NCBI RefSeq assembly: GCF_013408555.1
Contig: NZ_JACBZN010000001.1
Span: 62,001-126,000, forward strand
Length of the DNA stretch: 64,000 nt
Direction of reading: 5' to 3'
Source: Aeromicrobium tamlense
GTDB lineage: Bacteria; Actinomycetota; Actinomycetes; Propionibacteriales; Nocardioidaceae
The stretch's first letter is position 1, and every line of letters begins with the position of its first letter. Positions 31,390 to 39,951 of this stretch are shown piece by piece. The position numbers and the translations under genes are program-made. The notes under the pieces are model-generated. The model saw only the letters and a list, made by a program, of their open reading frames with translations, was not told the DNA's origin and searched no databases.

Positions 31390-31961
31390 CGAACAGGCAG
31401 TCCGCGCGACTCCTCGTGGTCGCGCTCATGGCGCTCGTCCTCTCGGCGTGCGTCGGCGGGGTCAAGGACACCGGCGACGACGGCTTCATCTCGGGCAACG
31501 GCGAGATCACCTTCATCGACCCGGGCAAGCGCCAGCCCGCGCCCGAGCTGAAGGGCACCGACCTCGACGGCAACGAGATCAGCTCGGCCGACTTCGCCGG
31601 GCAGGTCCTCGTCGTCAACCTGTGGGGTTCGTGGTGCGCGCCCTGCCGTGCCGAGGCGCCCGCGCTGCAGAAGGCCTCCAGTGAGCTGGCCGACGAGAAG
31701 GTGCAGTTCCTCGGCCTGCTGACCAAGGACAACCCGGCGCCGGCCAAGGCGTTCAACGCCGAGTTCGGCATCGACTACCCGAGCATCGACGACTCCGCGG
31801 GTCGCAACCAGGCCGCGTTCGCCGACTCGCTGCCGTCGGTCGCGATCCCCACCACGTGGGTCATCGACAAGAACGGCAAGGTCGCCGCCCGCGTGATGGG
31901 CGAGCTCACCGACGCGACGCTGCGTGGTCTGGTGGAGCAGACCAAGAAGAGCACGTCGTGA
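31386..31961 (+). CDS. TlpA/ResA-like thioredoxin-family lipoprotein, 191 aa
   Basis: An N-terminal lipoprotein signal with lipobox LSAC (lipidated C22), then a thioredoxin fold with the redox motif W83-C84-A85-P86-C87 and the cis-proline region IPTTWVID. ResA-type proteins reduce the CxxCH disulfide of apocytochrome c outside the membrane, so haem can be attached by ResB/CcsB. It receives electrons from CcdA, encoded next. Its start overlaps the phosphatase stop and its end overlaps ccdA (GTGA), forming the first dedicated gene of the system II cluster. Confidence 0.9.
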   Translation: MTNRQSARLLVVALMALVLSACVGGVKDTGDDGFISGNGEITFIDPGKRQPAPELKGTDLDGNEISSADFAGQVLVVNLWGSWCAPCRAEAPALQKASSELADEKVQFLGLLTKDNPAPAKAFNAEFGIDYPSIDDSAGRNQAAFADSLPSVAIPTTWVIDKNGKVAARVMGELTDATLRGLVEQTKKSTS

Positions 31962-32719
31962 TCTCTGGCGACATCACCGAGTGGTTCCTGGACACGGCTG
32001 CCTCGGGCAACCTCGTCCTCACGGTGCCCGTCGCCCTGCTCGCCGGCCTCGTCTCCTTCTTCAGCCCGTGCGTGGTCCCGCTGCTGCCGGGCTACCTGTC
32101 CTACGTCTCCGGCGTCGCCGTCACCGAGCTCGAGACCGCGCGACGCGGCCGGGTCGTGGCGGGCTCCCTGCTCTTCGTGCTGGGCTTCAGCGCGGTGTTC
32201 GTGGCCGGGGGAGCGCTGTTCGGCGCCGCCGGCCAGCAGCTGCTGCCGTACCAGCGGGAGATCTCGATCGTCGCCGGCATCCTGCTCGTGGTGATGGGCC
32301 TGGCGTTCCTGGGCTGGGTCCCGCTGCTCCAGCGCGACGTCCGCAAGCACGGCGTCCGCCGCGTCGGCCTCGTCGCCGCGCCGCTGCTGGGCGTCGTGTT
32401 CGGTGTCGGCTGGACCCCCTGCATCGGCCCCACGCTCACCGCCGTGCTGGCCCTCTCGGCGAACGAGGCCACGGCCGGGCGAGGCGCGTTCCTCGCGCTC
32501 GTCTACTGCCTGGGCCTCGGCCTGCCGTTCGTCGTCGCGGCCCTGTTCCTGAGCCGGTTCCTGCGCGTCACCGGGTGGGTGCGCCGCCACCAGCGCCTCG
32601 TCTCGGCCATCGGCGCCGCCCTGCTCATCGCCACCGGCGTCCTGCTGATCACCGGCTGGTGGCAGGACATGGTCATCGCCCTGCAGCACTGGATCAGTGG
32701 ATTCGAGGTCCTCCTGTGA
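31958..32719 (+). CDS. ccdA: Cytochrome c biogenesis protein CcdA (thiol-disulfide transporter)
   Basis: 253 residues with six membrane helices. The two redox cysteines are C38 in FFSPCVVPLLPGYLSY and C155 in GWTPCIGPT, the classical CcdA pair. It moves electrons from cytoplasmic thioredoxin to the ResA-like lipoprotein encoded just upstream. GTG 31958 overlaps the tlpA stop, and resB begins in the last codon, so the four-gene cassette is tightly coupled. No unusual features. Confidence 0.93.
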   Translation: MISGDITEWFLDTAASGNLVLTVPVALLAGLVSFFSPCVVPLLPGYLSYVSGVAVTELETARRGRVVAGSLLFVLGFSAVFVAGGALFGAAGQQLLPYQREISIVAGILLVVMGLAFLGWVPLLQRDVRKHGVRRVGLVAAPLLGVVFGVGWTPCIGPTLTAVLALSANEATAGRGAFLALVYCLGLGLPFVVAALFLSRFLRVTGWVRRHQRLVSAIGAALLIATGVLLITGWWQDMVIALQHWISGFEVLL

Positions 32720-34296
32720 GTCCCCGCGACAAGCGCAACGAGGTCGCGTCCGAGCTGCGCCCGCTCGAGTTCGGTCGCTGGGCCTGGCGCCAGCTGACGT
32801 CGATGCGCACGGCCCTGCTGCTCCTGCTGCTGCTGGCGATCGCGGCCGTGCCGGGCTCGTTCATCCCGCAGCGCGGCGTCGACGCCCGCGCGGTCCAGGC
32901 GTACTACCTCGACCACCCGAAGCTCGCGCCCGTGCTGGAGAAGCTGGGCATGTTCAGCGTGTTCTCCTCGGTGTGGTTCAGCGCCATCTACCTGCTGCTG
33001 ATGGTGTCGCTGATCGGCTGCATCCTGCCGCGCTGCAAGGTCTACGCCCAAGGCCTGAGGGCACGCCCGCCGAAGGCGCCGCGCAACTTCGGGCGGCTGC
33101 CCGCGAACGACCGCTTCGAGACCGAGAAGTCGGTCGCCGAGGTGCTCGAGGCCGGTCGCCGCGCGCTGCCGCGCGCCCGCATCGACGTGGTGCAGGAGAG
33201 CGACGACGCCGGCGAGCTGCGCGCCGAGAAGGGCTACCTGCGCGAGCTGGGCAACCTGGTCTTCCACATCTGCATCGTCGTGGCACTGCTCGGCGTGGCC
33301 GCCGCCGCGCTGTGGGGCTACCGCGGCAACGTGATCGTGGTCGAGGGCGGCGGCTTCAGCAACACGCTCTCGCAGTACGACGAGTTCTCCTCCGGCGCGA
33401 TGTTCGACGCCCAGACCGACCTCGACCCGTGGTCGATCCAGCTCGAGGACGTCCTGACCCGCTTCTACGTCGAGGGCAACCAGCGCGGCGCGCCGAAGCT
33501 CTTCCGCGCGACCGGCACCTACAACGAGGCCGGCAGCGACGACGACGGCGAGTTCTCGATCGAGGTCAACCACCCGCTCGCGGTGGGCGGCGAGGACGTC
33601 TTCCTCGTCGGCCAGGGCTACGCGCCGGTCATCCGCGTCACCGACTCCACCGGGCGGGTCGCGTTCGACGGTCCCGTGCCGTTCCTGCCGGCCGACTCCA
33701 CCTACACGTCCACGGGCGTCGTCAAGGTGCCCGACGCCGACGGCGAGCAGCTCGGCTTCCAGGGCTTCTTCCTGCCGACCGCGTTCTCGTCCGACCCCGA
33801 CAAGCCCTCGGTCTCGGTGTTCCCCGGCGCGCTCAACCCGCGCATCGGCATGAACCTGTGGACCGGCGACCTCGGCCTCGACGAGGGCGTCTCGCAGTCG
33901 GTCTACTCGCTCGACACCACGAACATGACGCAGGTGAAGGAGGGCGACGGGAACTTCCGCGTCGACCTCGGCCCGGGCGAGAGCCAGGACCTCCCCGGCG
34001 GCGGGACGATCGAGTTCGTCGAGCTGAAGCAGTTCGCGCGCTTCCAGATCGGTCACACGCCCGTCCCGTGGCTGCCGCTGTTCGGCGTGGGCGTTGGCAT
34101 CCTGGGCCTGACGGCCTCGCTGATCGTCCGCCCGCGGCGCACCTGGATCCGAGCCCGCCGGGACGGATCACGTACCGTGGTGGAGGTGGCAGCGCTCGAT
34201 CGCGTTCCGCGCGACGACCTCCCCGCAGAACTCGACGACCTGTTGACCCGGCTGCACGCGGAGCTGGGCGACGAGCACGCGAAGGAACCGGCATGA
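32716..34296 (+). CDS. resB: Cytochrome c synthase component ResB (Ccs1)
   Basis: 526 residues. The first helices follow RQLTSMRTALLLLLLLAIA and FSSVWFSAIYLLLMVSLIGC. A large extracytoplasmic domain occupies about residues 210-440, and a last helix begins near GVGVGILGLTASLIV. The IPQR motif after the first helix and GYLRELGNLVFHI are typical. With CcsB it forms the system II synthase that carries haem outward and joins it to apocytochrome c. The start overlaps ccdA and the end overlaps ccsB. Confidence 0.92.
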   Translation: MSPRDKRNEVASELRPLEFGRWAWRQLTSMRTALLLLLLLAIAAVPGSFIPQRGVDARAVQAYYLDHPKLAPVLEKLGMFSVFSSVWFSAIYLLLMVSLIGCILPRCKVYAQGLRARPPKAPRNFGRLPANDRFETEKSVAEVLEAGRRALPRARIDVVQESDDAGELRAEKGYLRELGNLVFHICIVVALLGVAAAALWGYRGNVIVVEGGGFSNTLSQYDEFSSGAMFDAQTDLDPWSIQLEDVLTRFYVEGNQRGAPKLFRATGTYNEAGSDDDGEFSIEVNHPLAVGGEDVFLVGQGYAPVIRVTDSTGRVAFDGPVPFLPADSTYTSTGVVKVPDADGEQLGFQGFFLPTAFSSDPDKPSVSVFPGALNPRIGMNLWTGDLGLDEGVSQSVYSLDTTNMTQVKEGDGNFRVDLGPGESQDLPGGGTIEFVELKQFARFQIGHTPVPWLPLFGVGVGILGLTASLIVRPRRTWIRARRDGSRTVVEVAALDRVPRDDLPAELDDLLTRLHAELGDEHAKEPA

Positions 34297-35219
34297 CTCT
34301 CGACCAGTGGGCCCAGCTGTCCAACTACCTCACCGGTTCGGCATTCGCCGTCCTGTGCATCGCGTTCTTCTGCCATGTGGCCGAGTGGGTCTCGGCCCGC
34401 CGCCAGGCGCCGGTCGCCGTCGCCGCCGGCGCGTCCGAGGGCGCCGTCGCCACGGCCGACGCCGACGACGAGCCCGAGACGCCCGACCGCCTCGTCGGCA
34501 TCGCCGTCTCGCTCACCGTGCTGGGCACCCTGCTGCTGATCGGCGGCTCGGTCACCCGCGCCCTGGCGACGCAGCGCGCCCCGTTCGGCAACATGTACGA
34601 GTTCGGCGTCACCGGCACGGCCATCGCGCTGACTGTCTACCTGATCATGGTGTGGCGCTCGCGCATCCAGTGGATGGGCGGCGTCGTCCTGGGGGTCAGC
34701 CTGTTCATCCTGGGCATGTCGATCTCCAGCTACACGCCCGCCGGCCCGCTCGTGCCCGCGCTCAACACGTTCTGGAAGTACATCCACGTCAGCTCGATCA
34801 TGGTCGCCGCGGCGATGTTCATGGTCGGCGCCGCAGCCAGCGTGCTCTACCTCGTGAAGGTCCGCGCCGAGGAGCGCGGCAAGGTCGGACCCGTCCTGGC
34901 CCGCTTCCCGACGTCCGCGCGGATCGACCAGGTCGCCTTCCGGATGAACGCCATCGGCTTCCCGATGTGGACCTTCGGCGCGCTGATCTCCGGCCCGATC
35001 TGGGCCCACCTGGCCTGGGGCCGCTACTGGGGCTGGGACCCCAAGGAGGTCTGGGCGCTCATCACCTGGATCGTCTACGCGGGCTACCTGCACGCGCGCG
35101 TCACGGCCGGCTGGAAGGGCAAGCGCGCCGCCTACCTCGCGCTGATCGGCTTCGTCACGTTCATCATCAGCTACTACGTGGTGAACCTGTTCGTCTCGGG
35201 CCAGCACAGCTACGCCTGA
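34293..35219 (+). CDS. ccsB: Cytochrome c synthase component CcsB/CcsA (haem-handling WWD protein)
   Basis: 308 residues with eight predicted helices. The WWD domain appears as IWAHLAWGRYWGWDPKEVW, with flanking histidines in YIHVSSIM and YLHARVTAGW that ligate haem. It partners ResB in system II cytochrome c maturation, the only maturation system seen here. An Ala/Asp/Glu-rich cytoplasmic loop after the first helix is longer than in chloroplast relatives. The last gene of the cassette; the ABC exporter after it has its own -10 box. Confidence 0.93.
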   Translation: MTLDQWAQLSNYLTGSAFAVLCIAFFCHVAEWVSARRQAPVAVAAGASEGAVATADADDEPETPDRLVGIAVSLTVLGTLLLIGGSVTRALATQRAPFGNMYEFGVTGTAIALTVYLIMVWRSRIQWMGGVVLGVSLFILGMSISSYTPAGPLVPALNTFWKYIHVSSIMVAAAMFMVGAAASVLYLVKVRAEERGKVGPVLARFPTSARIDQVAFRMNAIGFPMWTFGALISGPIWAHLAWGRYWGWDPKEVWALITWIVYAGYLHARVTAGWKGKRAAYLALIGFVTFIISYYVVNLFVSGQHSYA

Positions 35220-35228
35220 GCCGTCCGT

Positions 35229-35234
35229 TAGCCT
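35229..35234 (+). promoter_or_regulatory. -10 box of the ABC ATPase gene (leaderless)
   Basis: TAGCCT ends 7 nt before ATG 35242. Confidence 0.45.
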
Positions 35235-35241
35235 CGCGCTC

Positions 35242-36144
35242 ATGGGCGCACGCATCGAGGTCGCCGGCCTCACCAAGGTCTACGGCGACCTGACCGCCGT
35301 CGACGACCTGACCTTCACCGTCGAGCCGGGGGAGTTCTTCGGTCTCCTCGGACCCAACGGCGCGGGCAAGACCACCGCGCTGGAGATGATCGAGGGGCTG
35401 CGTCACCCCGACGCGGGCTCGGTCTCGATCGACGGCCACGACCCGTGGAAGCGCGACCCCGTGCTGCAGCGCCGCCTCGGCGTCCAACTGCAGTCCTCGG
35501 CGTTCTTCGAGCGCCTCACCGCCCGTGAGCAGCTGGCCACGTTCGCCGCGCTCTACGACGTGCCCGCGGCCCGCGCCGACGCCCTGCTCGAGCAGGTCGG
35601 GCTCGAGGAGAAGGCCGACTCGCGCGTCGAGGACCTCTCGGGCGGCCAGGCGCAGCGACTCTCGATCGCGTGCGCGCTCGTGCACGATCCCGAGGTGGTC
35701 TTCCTCGACGAGCCCACCGCCGCGCTCGACCCGCAGGCGCGACGCAACCTGTGGGACTTCCTGCGCGGCCTCAACGACTCCGGACGCACCGTCGTGCTGA
35801 CGACGCACTACATGGAGGAGGCCGAGGTGCTGTGCGACCGGGTCGCGATCGTCGACCGCGGCCGGCTGCTGGAGCTCGACTCGCCCGCGGCGCTCGTGCG
35901 CGGCCTCGACGCGCCCACCCGGATCAGCCTCGCGCCCGATGCGATCGACGAGGCCGGTGCCCGCGCCATCCCCGGCGTCGAGGAGGTGCAGGTGCACCCC
36001 GACCGCACGATCCTGTCCACCCGCCGCCCCGCCGAGGTGCTCGCCGAGCTGGCCCGCCTCGACGCCCTCAACGGACTCACCGCCTCGGGCGCCACGCTCG
36101 AGGACGTGTTCCTGAGCCTGACCGGACGGAAGTACCGCTCGTGA
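35242..36144 (+). CDS. ABC transporter ATP-binding protein (ABC-2 exporter type), 300 aa
   Basis: A canonical ATPase: Walker A GPNGAGKTTAL, Q-loop LGVQLQSS, signature LSGGQAQRLS, Walker B VVFLDEPTAALDP and the switch histidine in VVLTTHYMEEAE. A C-terminal extension of about 75 residues after the nucleotide-binding core is typical of DrrA/CcmA-like exporters. It pairs with the permease that begins in its last codon (GTGA overlap). The two-gene exporter could handle drugs, lipids or haem-related cargo; nothing in the sequence decides this. Confidence 0.92.
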   Translation: MGARIEVAGLTKVYGDLTAVDDLTFTVEPGEFFGLLGPNGAGKTTALEMIEGLRHPDAGSVSIDGHDPWKRDPVLQRRLGVQLQSSAFFERLTAREQLATFAALYDVPAARADALLEQVGLEEKADSRVEDLSGGQAQRLSIACALVHDPEVVFLDEPTAALDPQARRNLWDFLRGLNDSGRTVVLTTHYMEEAEVLCDRVAIVDRGRLLELDSPAALVRGLDAPTRISLAPDAIDEAGARAIPGVEEVQVHPDRTILSTRRPAEVLAELARLDALNGLTASGATLEDVFLSLTGRKYRS

Positions 36145-37199
36145 CCGCACTGCTCTCGCTCTCGCGCGCGATGTTCAAGGGCTTCGTCCGCGACCGCATG
36201 ACCCTGTTCTGGGCGGTGCTGTTCCCGCTCATGTTCCTCGTGCTCTTCGGCGGCATCCTCACCGACCAGGGCGCCCCGCGGCTCGAGGTCGTCCAGGTGG
36301 GCACGGTCGCCGCGCTCGACGACATGCCCGCCGACGCACGCAAGGCGCTCGACGAGAGCGTGGAGATCACGAAGTCCTCCGACGAGGCCCAAGCCCTCCA
36401 GGAGGTCCGCGACGGCGACATCGCCGCCGTGGTCACCGAGGAGGGCGACCGGATGGTCGTGCACTTCTCGCAGGCCGACCAGGTCGCCGCGGCTCGCGTG
36501 CGCGGCACGTTCCAAGGCGTCGTCGACTCGGCCAACCTCGCGGCCGCGGGCGGCACGCCGGCGTTCACGCTCGAGCCACGTCAGGTGGAGGACGAGTCCC
36601 TCGAGACGATCCAGTACGTCACCCCCGGCCTGCTGGGCTGGGCCATCGCCATGAGCGCCACGTTCGGCGCCGCGGTGAACCTCGTCGCCTGGCGCCAGTC
36701 CGGGCTGCTGCGGCGGCTGCGGCTCGCGCCGATCCCGACCTCGTCGGTGGTGCTCGCGCGCGTGGGCGTCAGCGTCTCGGTCGCGCTCGGCCAGACCGCG
36801 ATCTTCCTCGGCCTCGCCGTCGGGGCGTTCGGTCTCGTGCTCACCGGCTCGTGGCCGCTCGTGATCCCGCTCGTCCTGGCGGGCACACTCGCCTTCCTCT
36901 CGATCGGCATGCTGGCCGGCTCGATCAGCAAGACCGAGGAGGGGGCGGTCGGCCTGGCGAACTTCATCGTGCTGCCGATGGCGTTCCTGTCGGGCTCGTT
37001 CTTCTCGCTGGAGGGGGCGCCGGACTGGCTGCAGGCCATCAGTCGGCTGCTGCCGCTGCGGCACCTCAACGACGCCATGCTCGACGTGATGGTGCGCGGT
37101 CAGGGCGTCGAGGCGATCATCGCGCCGATGGCGATCCTGCTCGGCTTCACCGCCGTGTGCGCGCTCATCTCCGCGCGCGTCTTCCGCTGGGACGCCTGA
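36141..37199 (+). CDS. ABC-2 type transporter permease, 352 aa
   Basis: 352 residues. One N-terminal helix (LFWAVLFPLMFLVLFGGIL), an extracytoplasmic domain over about residues 45-155, and a cluster of five helices including the ABC-2 motif LPMAFLSGSFFSLEGAP followed by LLPLRHLNDAML. It is the membrane partner of the ATPase at 35242. The layout with a large first outer loop is that of drug or lipid exporters of the YhfN/LinY kind rather than simple O-antigen carriers. Convergent with the PLDc_N gene across a repeat-rich gap. Confidence 0.9.
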   Translation: MTALLSLSRAMFKGFVRDRMTLFWAVLFPLMFLVLFGGILTDQGAPRLEVVQVGTVAALDDMPADARKALDESVEITKSSDEAQALQEVRDGDIAAVVTEEGDRMVVHFSQADQVAAARVRGTFQGVVDSANLAAAGGTPAFTLEPRQVEDESLETIQYVTPGLLGWAIAMSATFGAAVNLVAWRQSGLLRRLRLAPIPTSSVVLARVGVSVSVALGQTAIFLGLAVGAFGLVLTGSWPLVIPLVLAGTLAFLSIGMLAGSISKTEEGAVGLANFIVLPMAFLSGSFFSLEGAPDWLQAISRLLPLRHLNDAMLDVMVRGQGVEAIIAPMAILLGFTAVCALISARVFRWDA

Positions 37200-37212
37200 C
37201 CCCTCAGGAGGC

Positions 37213-37322
37213 GGTGAGCTGTCAACCCTTCCCGGGGTGGGGCGGTGCGTCAGCAACCGCATGGGAGTCCCCATCGGTTGAGGACTCACCGGGCACCCGC
37301 GGGTTCGGTTGAGGACTCACCG
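37213..37322. repeat. One inverted and two direct 15-bp repeats in a convergent intergenic gap
   Basis: GGTTGAGGACTCACC occurs at 37276-37290 and 37307-37321 (31-bp period). A 12/15 match to its complement, GGTGAGCTGTCAACC, is at 37213-37227. The inverted copies could form a long hairpin downstream of both convergent genes. A terminator or a small repeat family is possible. The gap 37200-37341 holds no gene that I can see. Confidence 0.65.
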
Positions 37323-37341
37323 CCCACCGAGGGGCAGCGGC

Positions 37342-37605
37342 TCAGAGGCCGCGCAGGAAGTCGGGGTCGTCGTCGGGGCCGAGGGGCCGCGGCGGACGCT
37401 TGCGCGGGCCACTGCCGGGGGAGCGGCCCTTGGCCACGCCGAAGATCAGCCACAGGGCGGCGCCGGCGTACGGCGCGAGGACGATCAGCAGGGCCCAGCC
37501 CCACTTCGGCAGGTGCTGCACGCGGTCCCGCGGCGTCGCCACGAGGTCGTAGAGGCTGTAGACCGTGAGGACCACGGCCGCCAGCACGAGGAACACCTTG
37601 CCCAT
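37342..37605 (-). CDS. PLDc_N-domain small membrane protein, 87 aa
   Basis: Two hydrophobic helices (VFLVLAAVVLTVYSLYDL and WALLIVLAPYAGAALWLIFG) joined by a short loop with PRDRVQHLPKWGW, then a basic-proline tail. This is the phospholipase D/cardiolipin synthase N-terminal (PLDc_N) domain, here free-standing as is common in actinobacteria. Function unknown. The start is fixed by TACGCT 6 nt before the ATG. Divergent from the DUF4229 gene across about 95 nt. Confidence 0.8.
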   Translation of the reverse strand: MGKVFLVLAAVVLTVYSLYDLVATPRDRVQHLPKWGWALLIVLAPYAGAALWLIFGVAKGRSPGSGPRKRPPRPLGPDDDPDFLRGL

Positions 37606-37611
37606 GGCCAG

Positions 37612-37617
37612 AGCGTA
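37612..37617 (-). promoter_or_regulatory. -10 box of the PLDc_N gene (leaderless)
   Basis: Reverse-strand TACGCT ends 6 nt before ATG 37605. Confidence 0.45.
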
Positions 37618-37687
37618 CCGACCCGGTTCCAGCCGCGCGCCCGGATGCGGCGGCCTCCCGCGCGTCCGGGGGCTCGGTCCCGGCGAC

Positions 37688-37693
37688 TAGAAT
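37688..37693 (+). promoter_or_regulatory. -10 box of the DUF4229 gene (leaderless)
   Basis: TAGAAT, close to the consensus, ends 7 nt before ATG 37701. Confidence 0.5.
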
Positions 37694-37700
37694 CCGGGGC

Positions 37701-37967
37701 ATGAAGGCCTTCTGGACGTACACGCTCGCTCGACTCGGGGTCTTCCTCGTCACGTGGGCGGTGCTGTTCGGGATCTCCCGCCTCGTCTTCGACCCGACCG
37801 CGGTGCTCGACCTCTGGGTCCTGCTGCTCGCGCTCGTCGTGTCCTCGGTCATCGCGATGTTCACCCTGCGCGGCCTGCGCGACCAGGTGGCGGTGAAGCT
37901 GCAGGAGCGCGCCCAGGCCCTCAACGACCGCATCGAGGAGTCGCGGCGTGCCGAAGACGTCGACTGA
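37701..37967 (+). CDS. DUF4229 domain small membrane protein, 88 aa
   Basis: Two membrane helices ([20 protein letters not shown] and [15 protein letters not shown]) and a charged C-terminal helix with [17 protein letters not shown]. This matches DUF4229, a family near the menaquinone genes of many actinobacteria. Function is unknown. The last 20 nt overlap the start of the following cysteine-metabolism gene in another frame, an unusually long overlap for this window. Confidence 0.82.
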   Translation: MKAFWTYTLARLGVFLVTWAVLFGISRLVFDPTAVLDLWVLLLALVVSSVIAMFTLRGLRDQVAVKLQERAQALNDRIEESRRAEDVD

Positions 37968-39033
37968 CGACCGCGCCTGGCTGGCCGACGCGGTCCGCCG
38001 CGTCGAGGCCGACGCCAACCGCAGCGCCGACACCCACCTGCACGCCCTGGACCTGCCGTTCCCGGGCGTGCAGATCTATCTCAAGGACGAGTCGGTCCAC
38101 CCGACCGGCAGCCTGAAGCACCGCCTCGCGCGCTCGCTGTTCCTCTACGCCCTGTGCAACGGCTGGATCCACCGCGGGACCACGATCGTCGAGGCGTCCA
38201 GCGGCTCCACCGCGGTCTCGGAGGCCTACTTCGCGCGGCTGCTGGGGCTCCCGTTCGTGGCGGTCATGCCGCGCAGCACCAGCGCCGAGAAGATCTCCTT
38301 GATCGAGTGGTACGGCGGTCGCTGTCACTTCGTCGACGACGCCCGGCGGATGTACGCCGAGGCGCAGCGGCTGGCCGACGAGTGCGACGGCCACTACATG
38401 GACCAGTTCACCTACGCCGAGCGCGCCACCGACTGGCGCGGCAACAACAACATCGCGGAGTCGATCTTCGCCCAGCTGTCGGCCGAGCCGCACCCGATCC
38501 CGGAGTGGATCGTCGTCAGCGCGGGCACCGGCGGCACGTCGGCCACGATCGGCCGCTTCGTGCGCTACCGCCGCTTCGACACCCGGCTGCTGGTCGCCGA
38601 CCCCGAGGGCTCGGCGTTCTACGACGGCTGGGACACCGACTCCTCCGACGTCACCACCGACCGGGCGCCGCGGATCGAGGGCATCGGCCGGCCGCGCGTC
38701 GAGCCGTCGTTCGTCGGCGGCGTCGTCGACGAGATGGTGCGGGTGCCCGACGCCGCCTCGATCGCCGCGATGCGCTGGACCTCCGACCTCATCGGCCGGC
38801 CCGTCGGCGGCTCCACCGGCACCAACATGTGGGCGGCGCTCGGCCTGGCCTCGCGGATGGTCGCGGAGGGATGCGAGGGCTCGATCGTCACGCTGCTGTG
38901 CGACGGCGGCGACCGCTACACGCACACCTACTTCGACGACCGATGGGTGGCCGAGCACGACCTCGACCCCACGCCCTACCTGCAGCAGCTGTCCGAGCTC
39001 ACCCGGACGGGCACGTTCACACCGGACCGATGA
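37948..39033 (+). CDS. PLP-dependent cysteine synthase-fold enzyme, Cds1-like cysteine desulfhydrase, 361 aa
   Basis: A fold-type II pyridoxal-phosphate enzyme. The cofactor lysine is K57 in [11 protein letters not shown], the substrate loop is [12 protein letters not shown], and [11 protein letters not shown] is the phosphate-binding loop. SLxRxxA-type differences and the long C-terminal half resemble Cds1 of M. tuberculosis (Rv3684), which releases sulfide and pyruvate from cysteine, more than CysK. Hydrogen sulfide could affect respiration here, but that is speculation. GTG 37948 lies inside the DUF4229 gene; a later start would cut conserved sequence. Confidence 0.78.
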   Translation: MPKTSTDDRAWLADAVRRVEADANRSADTHLHALDLPFPGVQIYLKDESVHPTGSLKHRLARSLFLYALCNGWIHRGTTIVEASSGSTAVSEAYFARLLGLPFVAVMPRSTSAEKISLIEWYGGRCHFVDDARRMYAEAQRLADECDGHYMDQFTYAERATDWRGNNNIAESIFAQLSAEPHPIPEWIVVSAGTGGTSATIGRFVRYRRFDTRLLVADPEGSAFYDGWDTDSSDVTTDRAPRIEGIGRPRVEPSFVGGVVDEMVRVPDAASIAAMRWTSDLIGRPVGGSTGTNMWAALGLASRMVAEGCEGSIVTLLCDGGDRYTHTYFDDRWVAEHDLDPTPYLQQLSELTRTGTFTPDR

Positions 39034-39904
39034 ACAGGCCCACGGTCAGGCCCACGGCGTAGACCAGCTCGGCGATGCCCGTCTCCTTGAGCACCGGGAT
39101 CAGCGCCGGGCCCGTCGCGCCCGAGCGGACGGCCGAGGCGGCCCGGCCCGCGGTGGGCATGCCCAGCCAGGCCAGCAGCGCCCACGGGGTCTGGGTGGCG
39201 CACCAGGCGACGACGAGGACGAACGCCACGAGGACCAGGCCGACGTAGAGCCAGCGCGTGCGCCGGTCGCCCAGCACGACGGCCAGGGTGCGCTTGCCCG
39301 TCTCGGTGTCGGTGGGGATGTCGCGCAGGTTGTTGGCCACGAGGATCGCGCAGGCCAGCGAGCCGACGCCGATCGCGCCCGCGACGCTCACGCCGTTGAT
39401 GCTGCCCAGCTGGACGTAGGTGGTGCCGAGGACGGCCACGAGGCCGAAGAACACGAACACGCTCACCTCGCCGAGCGCCCGGTAGCCGTACGGCTTCGAG
39501 CCACCGGTGTAGCCCCAGGCCGCGAGGATCGCGACGGCACCGACGGCGATCAGCCACCAGCCCGACGTGGCGGCGAGGACCAGTCCGAGGAGGGCGCCGA
39601 GGCCGAGGAACGCGAACGCCGCGCGCTTGACCTTCTCGGGCGCGACGAGGCCTGACCCGACGAGGCGCAGCGGGCCGACGCGGTTCTCGTCGGTGCCCTT
39701 CACGCCGTCGGAGTAGTCGTTGGCGTAGTTGACCCCGACCTGCAGTGCGAGGGAGACGCCGAGCGCCACGAGCGCCTTCCACCAGACGAATCCGTCGTCG
39801 TAGGCGGCGGCGCCGGTGCCGACGGCGACGGGGGCGATGGCGGCGGGCAGCGTGCGCAGCCGCGCGCCCTCGATCCACAGTTTCAGGCCGGTCGGGGAGG
39901 TCAC
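39017..39904 (-). CDS. menA: 1,4-dihydroxy-2-naphthoate polyprenyltransferase
   Basis: 295 residues, nine helices of the UbiA superfamily. The two Asp-rich motifs are [17 protein letters not shown] and [19 protein letters not shown], which bind the prenyl diphosphate through magnesium. MenA attaches the polyprenyl tail to dihydroxynaphthoate, giving demethylmenaquinone for MenG. GTG 39904 is chosen because TACACT is exactly 6 nt upstream. It is divergent from menE with 47 nt between starts, and its 3' end overlaps the Cds1-like gene by 17 nt. Confidence 0.94.
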   Translation of the reverse strand: MTSPTGLKLWIEGARLRTLPAAIAPVAVGTGAAAYDDGFVWWKALVALGVSLALQVGVNYANDYSDGVKGTDENRVGPLRLVGSGLVAPEKVKRAAFAFLGLGALLGLVLAATSGWWLIAVGAVAILAAWGYTGGSKPYGYRALGEVSVFVFFGLVAVLGTTYVQLGSINGVSVAGAIGVGSLACAILVANNLRDIPTDTETGKRTLAVVLGDRRTRWLYVGLVLVAFVLVVAWCATQTPWALLAWLGMPTAGRAASAVRSGATGPALIPVLKETGIAELVYAVGLTVGLFIGPV

Positions 39905-39910
39905 CCCGTG

Positions 39911-39916
39911 AGTGTA
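39911..39916 (-). promoter_or_regulatory. -10 box of menA (leaderless)
   Basis: Reverse-strand TACACT ends 6 nt before GTG 39904. Confidence 0.5.
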
Positions 39917-39939
39917 GGAGGCGCCTGTCGGCCCGGTCC

Positions 39940-39945
39940 TACAGT
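39940..39945 (+). promoter_or_regulatory. -10 box of menE (leaderless)
   Basis: TACAGT ends 6 nt before GTG 39952. With the menA box it forms a divergent leaderless promoter pair 24 bp apart. Confidence 0.5.
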
Positions 39946-39951
39946 GGTCGG

